A DNA stretch of 64,000 nt from Tepidiforma sp. GTDB lineage: Bacteria > Chloroflexota > Dehalococcoidia > Tepidiformales > Tepidiformaceae. Under the pieces are notes generated by a model. The model saw only the letters and a program-made list of their open reading frames with translations, was not told where the DNA came from and did not search any database. Made by a program: the position numbers and the translations under genes. Of this stretch, positions 15,014-24,172 are shown piece after piece; position 1 is the stretch's first letter, and the number at the start of each line of letters is the position of its first letter. Location of the stretch: assembly GCF_026003995.1 (NCBI RefSeq), contig NZ_BPIG01000001.1:434001-498000 (forward strand), given 5' to 3'.

Positions 15014-16459
15014 GTGACGCCTGCGACCACCTTCCCGCTGCCCCGGCGTGCCCGGCTCCTGCCGATGCTGGCGGCCGCGCACCGGGAGCGTGGCTATCTC
15101 GATCCTGAGACGGTCGAAGGAATTGCCCGGGAGCTGCGCATCCCGGCCGCTGAAGCGTGGGAGGCGGCGACCTCCCAGCATGAGTTCCGCTTCGAACCGG
15201 GCCTCCCCGCGCGGGGCTGTGCGGGGGTAGCGTGCGCCATCCAGCCGGGCTGGCGCGAACCGACACTGCCGGCTGGATGTCTCTTCACGTGCTTCGCCCC
15301 GCCGGCGAGCGGTGACGAGCGGCCGTTCCCTCCGGACATGGTTCGCCGGGCCGGGCCGCTGCTCGCGTCATGGGAATGCGGGTGGGCCGGGTTCGAGCGC
15401 GCCCGGTCCCTCGGGCCGCAGGCAGCCCTCGAAGAGCTCGCGGCTTCCGGGCTGCGCGGGCGCGGCGGCGCGTACTTCCCCGCAGCGGCGAAGTGGCGAG
15501 CAGCGCTGCGCCACGGTGCGCCGTTGGCGCTCGTGATGAATGGTGAAGAGGGCGAGCCGGGCGTCTTCAAAGACCGGGCGCTGCTCTGCCTCCGGCCGGA
15601 GCGGGTCGTCGAAGGGCTGGCGATCGCGATGGAGGTGCTCCGCCCGGCGGTCACGATCGCGTTCATCAACGGCTCGGCCGACCCTGCGGCGGAGGCGTTC
15701 GAACGCGCGCTCGCCGACTCGCCGGTCGCCGGGCAGGTGCTCGTCTACCGCGGCGCCGGCGGCTATGTGCTCGGCGAGGAGACCGCGCTGCTCAACGCCA
15801 TCGAGGGGAGGCGGGCCGTGCCGCGGCCGCGGCCCCCGCTGCCGGTCGATGCCGGGCTGTTCGGCATGCCGACGGTCGTGAACAACGTCGAAACGTTCGC
15901 GTCGGTGAGCGTGATCTTTCGGCAGGGCGCCGCGGCGTTTCGTTCGTTCGGGACTTCGGAGGCGCCGGGGACGCGCCTCCTCTCGCTGAGTGGCCGGGTC
16001 GCGCGGCCGGGTATCTACGAGGTGGCGCTCGGCACGCGCCTGTCCGACGTCCTGGAGGAGGCGGGCGCGCCGCCGGCCGAGCGGACGGCGCTGTTGTGCG
16101 GCGGCCCATCGGGAGGGTTCCTGCCGGCGGCGATGGCGGACGTGGCGACTTTGCCCGGGCGCTACCACCCGACGGGGGCGATGCTCGGGGCGGGCGGCGT
16201 CGTCGTCCTCGAAGCACCGGGCGACATCCGCCGCGCGGCGCTGACGATGGCCGCGTTCAACGCCGAGCAGTCGTGCGGCAAGTGCACGCCGTGCCGCGAA
16301 GGTGCGCCGCTCCTGTTCGAACAGCTTTCCGCGGGCGAGACGTCGGACATCGACGAGCTGGCCGAGGTCGTGCAGGCGGCCTCGCTCTGCGGGCTCGGGC
16401 AGATGGCGACCGGCCCCGTCCGCTCGGCGCTCGCGTTCTGGCCGGAGGTGTTCCGATGA
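15014..16459 (+). CDS. NADH-binding subunit of formate dehydrogenase: NuoE-like + NuoF-like fusion
   Basis: This 481-residue protein passes electrons from the formate dehydrogenase iron-sulfur chain to NAD+. Residues 14-60 match the helical start of NuoE. A compact cysteine set follows (Cys69-x4-Cys74, then Cys89-x3-Cys93 before FAPP). From about residue 140 it is NuoF: GRGGAYFPAAAKW for the FMN/NADH site, MNGEEGEPGVFKDR, GAGGYVLGEETALLNAIEG, and the N3-type cluster CGKCTPC plus a later Cys. The GTG start at 15014 has a TACGAT 7 nt upstream and no SD, so it may be leaderless. The stop overlaps the next start (ATGA). Confidence 0.88.
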   Translation: MTPATTFPLPRRARLLPMLAAAHRERGYLDPETVEGIARELRIPAAEAWEAATSQHEFRFEPGLPARGCAGVACAIQPGWREPTLPAGCLFTCFAPPASGDERPFPPDMVRRAGPLLASWECGWAGFERARSLGPQAALEELAASGLRGRGGAYFPAAAKWRAALRHGAPLALVMNGEEGEPGVFKDRALLCLRPERVVEGLAIAMEVLRPAVTIAFINGSADPAAEAFERALADSPVAGQVLVYRGAGGYVLGEETALLNAIEGRRAVPRPRPPLPVDAGLFGMPTVVNNVETFASVSVIFRQGAAAFRSFGTSEAPGTRLLSLSGRVARPGIYEVALGTRLSDVLEEAGAPPAERTALLCGGPSGGFLPAAMADVATLPGRYHPTGAMLGAGGVVVLEAPGDIRRAALTMAAFNAEQSCGKCTPCREGAPLLFEQLSAGETSDIDELAEVVQAASLCGLGQMATGPVRSALAFWPEVFR

Positions 16460-17100
16460 GAGTCGACGGGCAGGAGGTCGAACCGGCCGGGACGATCCTC
16501 GATGCGGTGCTGGCGCTCGGCATCAGCCTCCCGCACCTGTGCAAGGACGACAATCTGCCGGCCATCGGCGCCTGCCGGACGTGCCTCGTGGAGGCGGACG
16601 GCCGTGTCGTCGCTGCCTGCCACACGCCTGCCGCCGGGGTTGAGGAGGTGCTGACGGCGAGCGAGCGGGCCGTCCGGCTTCGGCGGGCAGTGCTCCGGCT
16701 GACCGCGCGGATGCACGGGCCCCGGCCCGACGTGGAGGGCGGCCCGCGGAGCGCCGAGCTCTGGGCCGCCTACGGCGAGCACGGCCTGGAGCAGCCGGCC
16801 TACCCGCGGCGCGCCCGCGACACGTTCGACACGAGCAGCCCGTTTTTCCACTTCGATGAGCAGGCGTGCATCCTCTGCGGGCGGTGCGTGGCGGCCTGCC
16901 AGGGGCTCCAGCACATCGGGGCGATCGGCATCGCCGGTACGGGCACGCATGCGCGGGTGACGCCGGGCGCGGGCGTTGCATTCGCGGCGTCCATCTGCAC
17001 CGCCTGCGGGTCGTGTGTCGCTGCCTGCCCGACCCACGCACTTCGCCCGGCCCCGTCTTCGCGGGACGGGGTTCGTTTTGAACGCGCGACGGAGGGGTGA
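16456..17100 (+). CDS. Ferredoxin-domain subunit (HoxU/NuoG N-terminal-like) of formate dehydrogenase
   Basis: A 214-residue iron-sulfur protein bridging the formate-oxidising and NADH-forming subunits. Residues 1-70 are a plant-type 2Fe-2S domain (Cys29, Cys40, Cys43, Cys55). A middle segment resembles the NuoG/HoxU linker domain, and two 4Fe-4S motifs follow (ILCGRCVAACQ and ICTACGSCVAACP). In FdsA and FdhF of many bacteria this part is fused to the catalytic chain; here it is a separate gene ending 1 nt before the alpha-subunit ATG. Confidence 0.87.
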   Translation: MRVDGQEVEPAGTILDAVLALGISLPHLCKDDNLPAIGACRTCLVEADGRVVAACHTPAAGVEEVLTASERAVRLRRAVLRLTARMHGPRPDVEGGPRSAELWAAYGEHGLEQPAYPRRARDTFDTSSPFFHFDEQACILCGRCVAACQGLQHIGAIGIAGTGTHARVTPGAGVAFAASICTACGSCVAACPTHALRPAPSSRDGVRFERATEG

Positions 17101-17101
17101 A

Positions 17102-19234
17102 ATGGAGACGAAGACCTGGACGACCTGCCCCTTCTGCGGCGTCGGCTGCGGCATCGTGGTCCACACCCGCGACGGGCGTATTGCGTGGGTCGACGACGAC
17201 CCGGCGAACCTTTCGAGCCGGGGCATGCTCTGCGTGAAGGGGCGGTTCGGCACCACGTTCGTGCAGCACCCGGACCGGCTGACGACGCCGCTCATCCGGC
17301 GCGGCGGCGAATTCGTGCCGGCGACCTGGGACGAAGCGCTCGACCTCATCGCGGAGCGGCTTCCGGCCTTCCGGGGCCGGTTCGGCAGCTTCGCGAGCGC
17401 AAAGGCGACCAACGAGGATGCCTTCGTCCAGCAGAAGTTCGTCCGGCTCATCATGGGGACGAACAACATCGACCACTGTACGCGGCTCTGCCATTCGCCG
17501 AGCGTCGAGGCGATGCTGGACCAGCTCGGCAGCGGCGCGACGAGCAACTCCTACTCCGATTACGAAGAGGCCTCGTGCCTCGTGCTGGTCGGCTGCGACC
17601 CGGGGTCGAACCACCCGGTGATCGCCTCGCGGATGCGGAAGGCGGTCGATGAGTTCGGCACGCGGCTGGTGGTGGTCAACCCGAAGCGCATCGATATGGC
17701 GGAGCGCGCGGACATCTTCCTGCAGCCGCTGCCGGGGACGGACGTGGCGCTCTTCAACGGGATGGCGCGCGCGATTCTCGACGAGGGGCTCGAGGACCGG
17801 GCGTTCATCGCTGGCCGGACCGAGGGGTTCGAGGCGTGGCGCGCGGCCGTGCTGGAGCGGACGGTCGAGGAGTACGCGGCGGTGTGCGGCGTTGGGGCGG
17901 CGGAACTGCGCGAGGCGGCGCGGCTGTACGCTGCGCCGCCGCCGCGGCGCGGGCTTCCGCCGGGCGAGCGGCCGGGCAGCTGCCTCGCCTGGGGCATGGG
18001 CATCACCCAGCACGCCCACGGGACCGACAACGCGCGGGCGCTCATCAACCTGGCGCTGCTGACGGGGCAGCTCGGCCGGCCCGGCTGCGGGATTTCGCCG
18101 CTGCGCGGGCAGAACAACGTGCAGGGCTGCGGCGATGCGGGCTGCATCCCCGATTCGCTGCCGGGCTACCAGCCGTACGCTGGCGACGTCGCGGCGATTT
18201 TCGAAGAAGCCTGGGGCGCGGGCATCCCGCGCGAGCCAGGCATCAAGGCGACGGACATGGTCGAGCGGATCGCGGCGGGCGACATCCGGGCGATGTATAT
18301 CGTGGGCGAGAACCCGCTCCTCTCCGAGCCGAACCTCGCCCATGCCGAGGCGCTGTTCCGGCAGCTCGACTTCCTCGTGGTGCAGGACCTGTTCCTGCAC
18401 GAGACGGCGCAGCTCGCGGACGTGGTGCTCCCGGCCTGTTCGTTCGCGGAGAAAGACGGCACGTTCACGAACAGCGAACGTCGGGTGCAGCGGGTGCGGC
18501 CGGCGATCCCGCCGGTGGGCGCATCGCGGCCCGACTGGGCGATTATCGCGGACCTCGCGCGGCGGATGGCGCCCGGCGCCGGCATCGACCCGCGGCAGTT
18601 CGCCTACGGTTCGGCAGCGGAGGTGTTCGCCGAGATGGCGCGGCTCACGCCGCAGCTGCGCGGCATCAGCTACGAGCGATTGGACCGGGAGGGCGGCATC
18701 CAGTGGCCGTGCCCAAACCCGGACCATCCCGGAACGCGCTTCCTGTACGCGGACCGGTTCCCGCGAGGGCTGGGGAAGTTCGTGCCGGTGCGGCAGGCTG
18801 AGCCGGCGGCGGAGCTCCCGGACAGCGCGTACCCGCTCGTGCTCAACACGGGCCGGGTGCTGTACCACTGGCACGGCGGAACGATCACGCGGCGCGTGCA
18901 GGCGCTCGTCGAGCAGATGCCGGAGGTGCCGGTCGCCATCCACCCCGACGACGCTGCCAAGCTGGGCATCGACGAGGGCGTCGAGGTCGTGGTGCGGTCG
19001 CGGCGGGGGCGTCTGACCGGAAAGGCGGTCATCACGGATGCCGTGCGCGAAGGGTCGGTCTTCGTGCCGTTCGTGAAACTGCAGGGGAGCGCCGCGAATT
19101 TCCTCACCAACAACGCCTACGACGAGCCGTCGCGTATTCCGGAGTACAAGGTCTGCGCCGTCCGGGTGGAGAAGAAACGGCCCCGTCCGGTCGGCGCTAT
19201 CGGCGCTCCGCCCACTGCTTCGCGTGGTAGGTGA
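17102..19234 (+). CDS. fdhF: NAD-dependent formate dehydrogenase catalytic (molybdopterin) subunit
   Basis: The 710 residues oxidise formate to CO2 at a bis-molybdopterin guanine dinucleotide Mo (or W) site. The N-terminal 4Fe-4S ligands are Cys9, Cys12, Cys16 and Cys44 (CPFCGVGCG ... GMLCVKG). The metal ligand is Cys130, followed by His131 ([11 protein letters not shown]), so this is a cysteine rather than selenocysteine enzyme. The remaining sequence has the usual molybdopterin-oxidoreductase pattern ([32 protein letters not shown]) and a C-terminal MopB-binding barrel. The enzyme is probably cytoplasmic, as no Tat signal is present. The 3' end overlaps convergent hemB by 38 nt. The nearby modABC operon would supply the metal. 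Confidence 0.92.
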   Translation: METKTWTTCPFCGVGCGIVVHTRDGRIAWVDDDPANLSSRGMLCVKGRFGTTFVQHPDRLTTPLIRRGGEFVPATWDEALDLIAERLPAFRGRFGSFASAKATNEDAFVQQKFVRLIMGTNNIDHCTRLCHSPSVEAMLDQLGSGATSNSYSDYEEASCLVLVGCDPGSNHPVIASRMRKAVDEFGTRLVVVNPKRIDMAERADIFLQPLPGTDVALFNGMARAILDEGLEDRAFIAGRTEGFEAWRAAVLERTVEEYAAVCGVGAAELREAARLYAAPPPRRGLPPGERPGSCLAWGMGITQHAHGTDNARALINLALLTGQLGRPGCGISPLRGQNNVQGCGDAGCIPDSLPGYQPYAGDVAAIFEEAWGAGIPREPGIKATDMVERIAAGDIRAMYIVGENPLLSEPNLAHAEALFRQLDFLVVQDLFLHETAQLADVVLPACSFAEKDGTFTNSERRVQRVRPAIPPVGASRPDWAIIADLARRMAPGAGIDPRQFAYGSAAEVFAEMARLTPQLRGISYERLDREGGIQWPCPNPDHPGTRFLYADRFPRGLGKFVPVRQAEPAAELPDSAYPLVLNTGRVLYHWHGGTITRRVQALVEQMPEVPVAIHPDDAAKLGIDEGVEVVVRSRRGRLTGKAVITDAVREGSVFVPFVKLQGSAANFLTNNAYDEPSRIPEYKVCAVRVEKKRPRPVGAIGAPPTASRGR

Positions 19235-20171
19235 TGATGATGTCAGCCCCGGCGCGGCGGATGCTCGTGAGCGTCTCGTCGATGACCCGGTCGCCGTCCA
19301 GCCAGCCCCGATCGATGGCGGCCATGAGCATGCTGTACTCGCCGCTGACGTTGTAGGCCGCGACCGGGACGGTGACGGCCTCGCGGACGGCGCGGATGAC
19401 GTCGAGGTAGGGCAGCGCGGGTTTGACCATCACCATGTCGGCGCCCTGCTCGATATCGGCGCGCACTTCGCCGAGGGCCATGCGGGCGTTCGCCGGGTCC
19501 ATCTGGTAGCCGCGGCGGTCGCCGAAGGCCGGTGCGCTGTCGGCCGCTTCTCGGAAGGGGCCGTAGAACCCGCTGGCAAACTTCGCGGCGTAGGAAAGGA
19601 TGGGCACGTTCGAGAAGCCGGCGGTATCGAGGGCCCGCCGGATGGCGAGCACGCGACCGTCCATCATGTCGCTCGGCGCGATGACGTCGCAGCCGGCGCG
19701 GGCGAGCGAGACCGCGGTTTCGGCGAGGAGCGGGAGCGCCGCGTCGTTATCCACCGAGCCGTCCGGGCGGAGCGGGCCGCAGTGGCCGTGGCTGGTGTAC
19801 TCGCAGAGGCAGACGTCGCCCATCACGACGAGGTCGGGCGCGGCGTCTTTGATGCGGGGGATGGCCTGCTGAACGATGCCGTCGGCGGCCCAGGCGCCGC
19901 TCCCGGCGTCGTCCTTCGCGGCGGGCAGGCCGAACAGCATGACGCCGCCGATGCCGAGGCGGGCGAGGCTGCGGGCTTCCTCGGCGAGGGCATCGAGGCC
20001 GAGGCGGTCCTGACCTGGCATGGACGGTATCGGCGAACGCCCCGCGAGGCCGGCCTCGACGAAGAGCGGGTACACGAGGTGGGCCGGGGTGAGCTCCGTT
20101 TCGCGGACGAGCCGGCGCATCGCCTCGGTGGAGCGAAGCCGGCGGTGGCGGGCGAACGTGCCGAGTTCCAT
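19197..20171 (-). CDS. hemB: Delta-aminolevulinic acid dehydratase (porphobilinogen synthase) HemB
   Basis: Condenses two 5-aminolevulinates to porphobilinogen, the second common step to heme, siroheme and cobalamin. With the ATG at 20171 the protein has 324 residues, the family norm. The Schiff-base lysines lie in [14 protein letters not shown] and [12 protein letters not shown]. The zinc cysteines are in [15 protein letters not shown], so it is the zinc-dependent type. A -10-like TACACT sits 8 nt before the ATG with no SD, suggesting a leaderless mRNA. An in-frame upstream start (20222) adds an atypical tail. It stands alone, without other hem genes. Confidence 0.93.
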   Translation of the reverse strand: MELGTFARHRRLRSTEAMRRLVRETELTPAHLVYPLFVEAGLAGRSPIPSMPGQDRLGLDALAEEARSLARLGIGGVMLFGLPAAKDDAGSGAWAADGIVQQAIPRIKDAAPDLVVMGDVCLCEYTSHGHCGPLRPDGSVDNDAALPLLAETAVSLARAGCDVIAPSDMMDGRVLAIRRALDTAGFSNVPILSYAAKFASGFYGPFREAADSAPAFGDRRGYQMDPANARMALGEVRADIEQGADMVMVKPALPYLDVIRAVREAVTVPVAAYNVSGEYSMLMAAIDRGWLDGDRVIDETLTSIRRAGADIIITYHAKQWAERR

Positions 20172-20241
20172 GTGCTGGCAGTGTAGCATCGGTGAAGGCC
20201 CGGAGGCCGGGGAGGGCTGCACGGGCTATCCTTGGAGCGAC

Positions 20242-20928
20242 ATGGAACGACGGCTCCCGGCCCAGTACGAAGGGTGGCAGGCGCACGAGGCGCAGATGCG
20301 GCGGATGACGACGCCTGAGCTCGTTGCCGAGATCCAGGACGGCCCCCCGGACCGTCGGCTGGCCGCGCTCTCGGTCATCAACCTCGCAGCCGTCGATGCC
20401 ACAGTGGTGCGGGACTGGATTCGGACGCTGCCGGACGCCGAGGCGAACGAGCTGGCGGGCGCGATCCCGGTCCTCTCTCCCGATGGGTCGTGCGAGGAGG
20501 ACGCACGGTGGTGCGCGCTCGCCCGGGACGGCTACACGGCGCGGCGGCTGCCGACGTTCCTCGTGGTGCTGATGGCCTCGCTCGAGGCGATGGAGGCGCG
20601 GGGCTGTGCCGGCGCGGCTGCCGAATGGGAACGGACCGCCGACTGGCTGGGCGAGATGTTCGACCGGCTGAGCGCGGAAGGCGACGAGGACGCGCTCGAC
20701 GACATTTCGCTGTTCGTCTTCGAGAACTACCTCGACCGGGAAGCGATGTTCGAGTGCTTCTGCGGGGCGATCGTGCGGCACGAGTGGTTCGCGGGCGAGG
20801 TGAGCGCGAACCCGTCGATCTACCTCGCGAGGCTCCCGGAGCACCGGCAGCGGCGGGCGCTGCTGGAAGCTGCGCAGGCCGGCGGGCTTCCCTTCGAGCA
20901 GTCGTGGGCGAACCTCCGCACCGCCTGA
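20242..20928 (+). CDS. Hypothetical acidic protein, unknown function
   Basis: A 228-residue, mostly helical, acidic protein that I cannot assign. Notable segments are EWERTADWLGEMFDRLSAEGDEDALDD and a cysteine pair in MFECFCGAI. There is no signal peptide or membrane helix. An SD (GGAG) lies 5 nt before the ATG. It is divergent from hemB and convergent with sir, with only 13 nt between stops. The reading frame is clean, so I believe it is real. Confidence 0.6.
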   Translation: MERRLPAQYEGWQAHEAQMRRMTTPELVAEIQDGPPDRRLAALSVINLAAVDATVVRDWIRTLPDAEANELAGAIPVLSPDGSCEEDARWCALARDGYTARRLPTFLVVLMASLEAMEARGCAGAAAEWERTADWLGEMFDRLSAEGDEDALDDISLFVFENYLDREAMFECFCGAIVRHEWFAGEVSANPSIYLARLPEHRQRRALLEAAQAGGLPFEQSWANLRTA

Positions 20929-20941
20929 GCGGGCTGCAGCG

Positions 20942-22717
20942 CTAGACGGCGCACTCGCCTTCCCCGCGCTGGAGGCGGTAGAGCTCGAGCCGGTTCCAGT
21001 CGATGAACATCCCGCGGTTGTCGTCGCTGAACTCGCCCGGGATGCAGAGGTCGGCGATCGCTTCTTCGAACGGCGCCGGGCCGACGCGGTCGAAGAACGC
21101 GTTGAAGGTCTCGCCGGGCTGCCGGTTCGATTCGTAGAGGCGGATGAAGCGCTCGACGGCGTCGGGACCGCGCTTTGCGGGCAGGCGGACCTTCAGCTGC
21201 TGGGCGAGCCGGAGTTCGCCGTTGTCGTAGTTGCCGCCGAGGAAGACGTGGTAGGCGGGCAGCTGGTGGTCGCCGACCTTCATCGCGGCGCCGTGGAAGC
21301 CGATGGTGGCGATGTGGTGCTGGCCGCAGCTGTTCGGGCAGCCGCTCATCTTGATGTGGATCTTCCGGGTGAGCGGGTCGGTGATGTTCAGCGCCTCGAC
21401 GCGCTCCTGGATGGCCTGGTTCAGCCCCATCGAAGAGGTGATGCCGAGCTTGCAGCTGTCGGTGCCGGGGCAGCTGACGACGTCGGTAATGGTCTGGGCC
21501 CCGATATCGGCGAGGCCGAGCTCCTTCAGGCGCAGGAAGACTTCGTACAGGCTCTCATCGCGGACCCAGCGGAGGACGATGTTTTGGCCGACGGTGGTGC
21601 GGGCGTAGCCGCCGGTGTAGTCGCGCATGATGGCGGCGAGGCCGCGGAACTGTTCCGGCCGGAGGTCGCCGCGGGTGACCTTGACTTCGACGGCGCTGAA
21701 GCCCTGCTGCTTCTGCGCGCGGACGTTGGCCGCGACGAAGGCGGTGAACTCGCGGTGGTCGCCGTTCGGCTGCTGGTAGTGCGGCCGGCGCGCCGGGGCG
21801 TTGGCTTCTTCGTCGTGGATGAAGAGGAGCGGGTCGGGGCGGAAATCGCGGCCCTGCGCCCAGTCGCCCCGCAGCTCCTCCTCGACCATCCGGCGGAACT
21901 CGTCGATGCCGACCCGGTCGACGAGGAACTTGATGCGGGCTTTCGCGCGGTTCTTCCGGAGCTCATCGGCGCGGTTGAAGATGCGGAGCACCGCCTCGGA
22001 TACCTTGAGGTAGTCGTCGACGGACACGAAGTCGTAGAGGACGGGCGCTTTGCGGGGCATCGTGCTCAGGCCGCCGCCGACGACCATCGTGAAGCCCTTC
22101 ACGCCGTCGCGGATGCGGGGGATGAAGCCGAGGTCGTGGATGCCGGTGATGGCGGTGTCGGCGTCGGTCGCGGTGAAGGCGACCTTGAACTTTCGGGGGA
22201 GGAGCTGGGTGAGCGGGTTGCGGAGCCAGCGGCGGGCGAACGCGCCGGCGTAGGGCGTCGGGTCGAAGGGCTCGCCTTCCTGGATGCCCGCCCACGGGTC
22301 GCCCGTCACGTTGCGGACGGTGTTGCCGCACGCCTCCCGGGTGGAGAGCCCCGCGCGGCCGAGGACGAAGAGCGCTTCGGCGGCTTTGAGGAGCGGGATG
22401 TGGTGGAACTGGATGTTCTGGCGGGTCGTGATGTGGCCCTTGCGCAGCGGAGCGTACTTCTCGGCGACTTCGGCGAAGGCTTCCATCTGCTCCGGGGTGA
22501 CGCCGCCGAAGGGGAGCTTGACGCGGATCATCTGGACGTTCGGCTGCCGCTGCCCGTAGACGCCCTGCTTGAGACGGAAGCCGATGAACTGCGCTTCGTC
22601 CCACTCGCCATTGATGAAGCGGGCAGCCTCGGTCTTGAAGTCTTCGAGCTCGCGTTCGAGGACCGGGAGCACCTTCCCGGGCTCGTTGGTGTAGACGATG
22701 GTCTCGACGTCGGGCAT
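20942..22717 (-). CDS. sir: Ferredoxin-type assimilatory sulfite reductase (nitrite/sulfite reductase hemoprotein)
   Basis: Reduces sulfite to sulfide with six electrons at a siroheme/4Fe-4S centre. The two nitrite/sulfite reductase repeats are visible. The first carries KGHITTRQNIQFHHI; the second carries the cluster ligands CPGTDSC ... CPNSC. I chose the ATG at 22717 (591 residues) because the predicted promoter (-10 near 22787-22780, minus strand) would place the in-frame ATG at 22789 upstream of the transcript start. Sequence alone cannot exclude nitrite as substrate, but divergence from cysH-cysC-cysD-cysN makes sulfite much more likely. No flavoprotein subunit is present, so ferredoxin is the presumed donor. 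Confidence 0.9.
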   Translation of the reverse strand: MPDVETIVYTNEPGKVLPVLERELEDFKTEAARFINGEWDEAQFIGFRLKQGVYGQRQPNVQMIRVKLPFGGVTPEQMEAFAEVAEKYAPLRKGHITTRQNIQFHHIPLLKAAEALFVLGRAGLSTREACGNTVRNVTGDPWAGIQEGEPFDPTPYAGAFARRWLRNPLTQLLPRKFKVAFTATDADTAITGIHDLGFIPRIRDGVKGFTMVVGGGLSTMPRKAPVLYDFVSVDDYLKVSEAVLRIFNRADELRKNRAKARIKFLVDRVGIDEFRRMVEEELRGDWAQGRDFRPDPLLFIHDEEANAPARRPHYQQPNGDHREFTAFVAANVRAQKQQGFSAVEVKVTRGDLRPEQFRGLAAIMRDYTGGYARTTVGQNIVLRWVRDESLYEVFLRLKELGLADIGAQTITDVVSCPGTDSCKLGITSSMGLNQAIQERVEALNITDPLTRKIHIKMSGCPNSCGQHHIATIGFHGAAMKVGDHQLPAYHVFLGGNYDNGELRLAQQLKVRLPAKRGPDAVERFIRLYESNRQPGETFNAFFDRVGPAPFEEAIADLCIPGEFSDDNRGMFIDWNRLELYRLQRGEGECAV

Positions 22718-22779
22718 GGCGCACCCCGGTGGTGGAGATTCGCGCAGTTCCGCCGAGGAACTCAGCAGAAAGCTGACTG

Positions 22780-22827
22780 ACTTTATCAACTTGAGGACTT
22801 GCCGGCAACGGTGGGAATGGATAAAGT
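22780..22827. promoter_or_regulatory. Symmetrical divergent promoter of sir and cysH
   Basis: A central 10-bp palindrome TTGCCGGCAA (22799-22808) is flanked on each side, exactly 11 bp away, by ACTTTATC (22780-22787) and its inverse GATAAAGT (22820-22827). Each strand therefore reads TTGCCG, 17 bp, TAAAGT: two back-to-back promoters sharing overlapping -35 boxes. Repeats of ACTCAGC (22760-22766 and 22838-22844) lie just outside and may be regulator sites. No known riboswitch was recognised. Confidence 0.55.
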
Positions 22828-22857
22828 TGAGCGAGTTACTCAGCTAAGGAGCTGCCC

Positions 22858-23556
22858 ATGACCGCCGCGCCGGCATTCAGTGATGCCGACTACCGGGCTC
22901 TCAACGAACGGTTCGAATCGGCCAGTCCCGAGGAGATCGTCCGCTGGGCGGTGGAGACGTTCGGCGACGGCCTCTCGGTGGGAGCGAGCTTCGGCGGCGC
23001 GAGCGGGATGGCGATCCTGCACATGGTGTCGCGGCTCAAGCCGGACGTGCACGTCTTCGTGCTCGATACGGACTACCTGTTCGAGGAGACCTACGAGACG
23101 ATGCGGCGGGCCGTGCCGGCGCTGGGCCTCACGAACGTCCAGGTGTACAAGTCGAAACTCACCCATGAGGAGCAAGCGCGGCAGTACGGCGCAGCGCTCT
23201 GGATGCGCGACCCGGACCTCTGCTGCGAACTCCGGAAGGTGGAGCCGAACCGCCGCGCGCTCGAAGGGAAGAGCGCGTGGGTCAGCGGCCTCCGGCGCGA
23301 CCAGTCGGAAGGCCGCGCCGACACGCCGATCGTCTCCTGGGCGCCGAAGTTCGGGGTCGTGAAGATCAACCCGCTGGCGAACTGGACGGAGAAGCAGACG
23401 TGGGCGTACCTGCTCGAGCACGGGGTTCCGTACAACCCGCTGCTGGACCGCGGCTACGCGAGCATCGGCTGCTACAACTGTACGGTGCCCGGCGTCCAGG
23501 GGCGGGCGGGCCGCTGGCAGGGCTTCGAGAAAGACGAGTGCGGGCTGCACACCTGA
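22858..23556 (+). CDS. cysH: Adenylylsulfate (APS) reductase CysH, 4Fe-4S type
   Basis: Reduces APS to sulfite with thioredoxin. The 232 residues hold the PP-loop-like nucleotide region ([12 protein letters not shown]) and the catalytic Cys228 in the ECGLHT tail. Two cysteine pairs (Cys122-Cys123 and Cys205-x2-Cys208) bind the 4Fe-4S cluster; these mark APS reductases, while PAPS reductases lack them. An AAGGAG SD precedes the ATG. First gene of the cysH-cysC-cysD-cysN-transporter run. Confidence 0.92.
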   Translation: MTAAPAFSDADYRALNERFESASPEEIVRWAVETFGDGLSVGASFGGASGMAILHMVSRLKPDVHVFVLDTDYLFEETYETMRRAVPALGLTNVQVYKSKLTHEEQARQYGAALWMRDPDLCCELRKVEPNRRALEGKSAWVSGLRRDQSEGRADTPIVSWAPKFGVVKINPLANWTEKQTWAYLLEHGVPYNPLLDRGYASIGCYNCTVPGVQGRAGRWQGFEKDECGLHT

Positions 23557-23605
23557 CGACGACAAGGAGCGGTGCGGCCGACGGCCGGGCCGGGAAGGAC
23601 GCGAG

Positions 23606-24172
23606 ATGACACAGCGGAACGGTTTCGTGGTGTGGTTCACGGGGCTCTCGGGGGCAGGCAAATCCACCCTGACGGCGTTGCTCGCCCCTGAGCTTCGGAA
23701 GCGCGGGCTCGCCGTCGAGGTGCTCGACGGCGACGAAGTGCGAACCCACCTGTCGAAGGGACTGGGCTTCAGCCGGGAGGACCGGGATACCAACATCCTG
23801 CGCATCGCGTGGGTTGCGCGGCTGCTGGCGCGCAACGGCGTCGCCGTCATCACGGCCGCGATTTCGCCCTACCGGGACACCCGCGACGCGGCGCGGGCGA
23901 TGATCGAGGCGGACGGCGTGCCGTTCCTCGAAGTCCACCTCGCGGCGTCGCTGGAAGCGTGCGAGGCGCGGGATGTGAAGGGGCTCTACGCCGAGGCGCG
24001 CGCGGGCAGGCGGCCCGGCTTCACGGGCATCGACGACCCGTACGAGCCGCCGCTGGCGCCCGACCTCCGGCTGGACACCGGGAGCGAGCCGGCCGAGGCG
24101 AGCCTCGCGGCGCTGCTGCAGCTGCTGGAAACGCGGGGGCTCGCACCATCCCCGGCGGAGGTGCGGCCGTGA
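23606..24172 (+). CDS. cysC: Adenylylsulfate kinase CysC
   Basis: Phosphorylates APS to PAPS with ATP. The 188 residues carry Walker A (GLSGAGKST, about residues 13-21), the DGDEVR segment, [18 protein letters not shown] and the lid-like [11 protein letters not shown], all typical of stand-alone APS kinases. The stop overlaps the cysD start (GTGA). Because the neighbouring reductase is of the APS type, PAPS is not strictly needed for assimilation. It may serve sulfonation instead. Confidence 0.92.
   Translation: MTQRNGFVVWFTGLSGAGKSTLTALLAPELRKRGLAVEVLDGDEVRTHLSKGLGFSREDRDTNILRIAWVARLLARNGVAVITAAISPYRDTRDAARAMIEADGVPFLEVHLAASLEACEARDVKGLYAEARAGRRPGFTGIDDPYEPPLAPDLRLDTGSEPAEASLAALLQLLETRGLAPSPAEVRP

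Noticed and set aside
22718..22789. ATG at 22789 as the start of sulfite reductase
   Set aside because: It would overlap the predicted minus-strand -10 and lie upstream of the transcript start; ATG 22717 begins at the family-typical residue.
22740..22857. SAM or cysteine riboswitch before sir/cysH
   Set aside because: Both leaders are short and are explained by the symmetrical promoter; no conserved riboswitch core was recognised.
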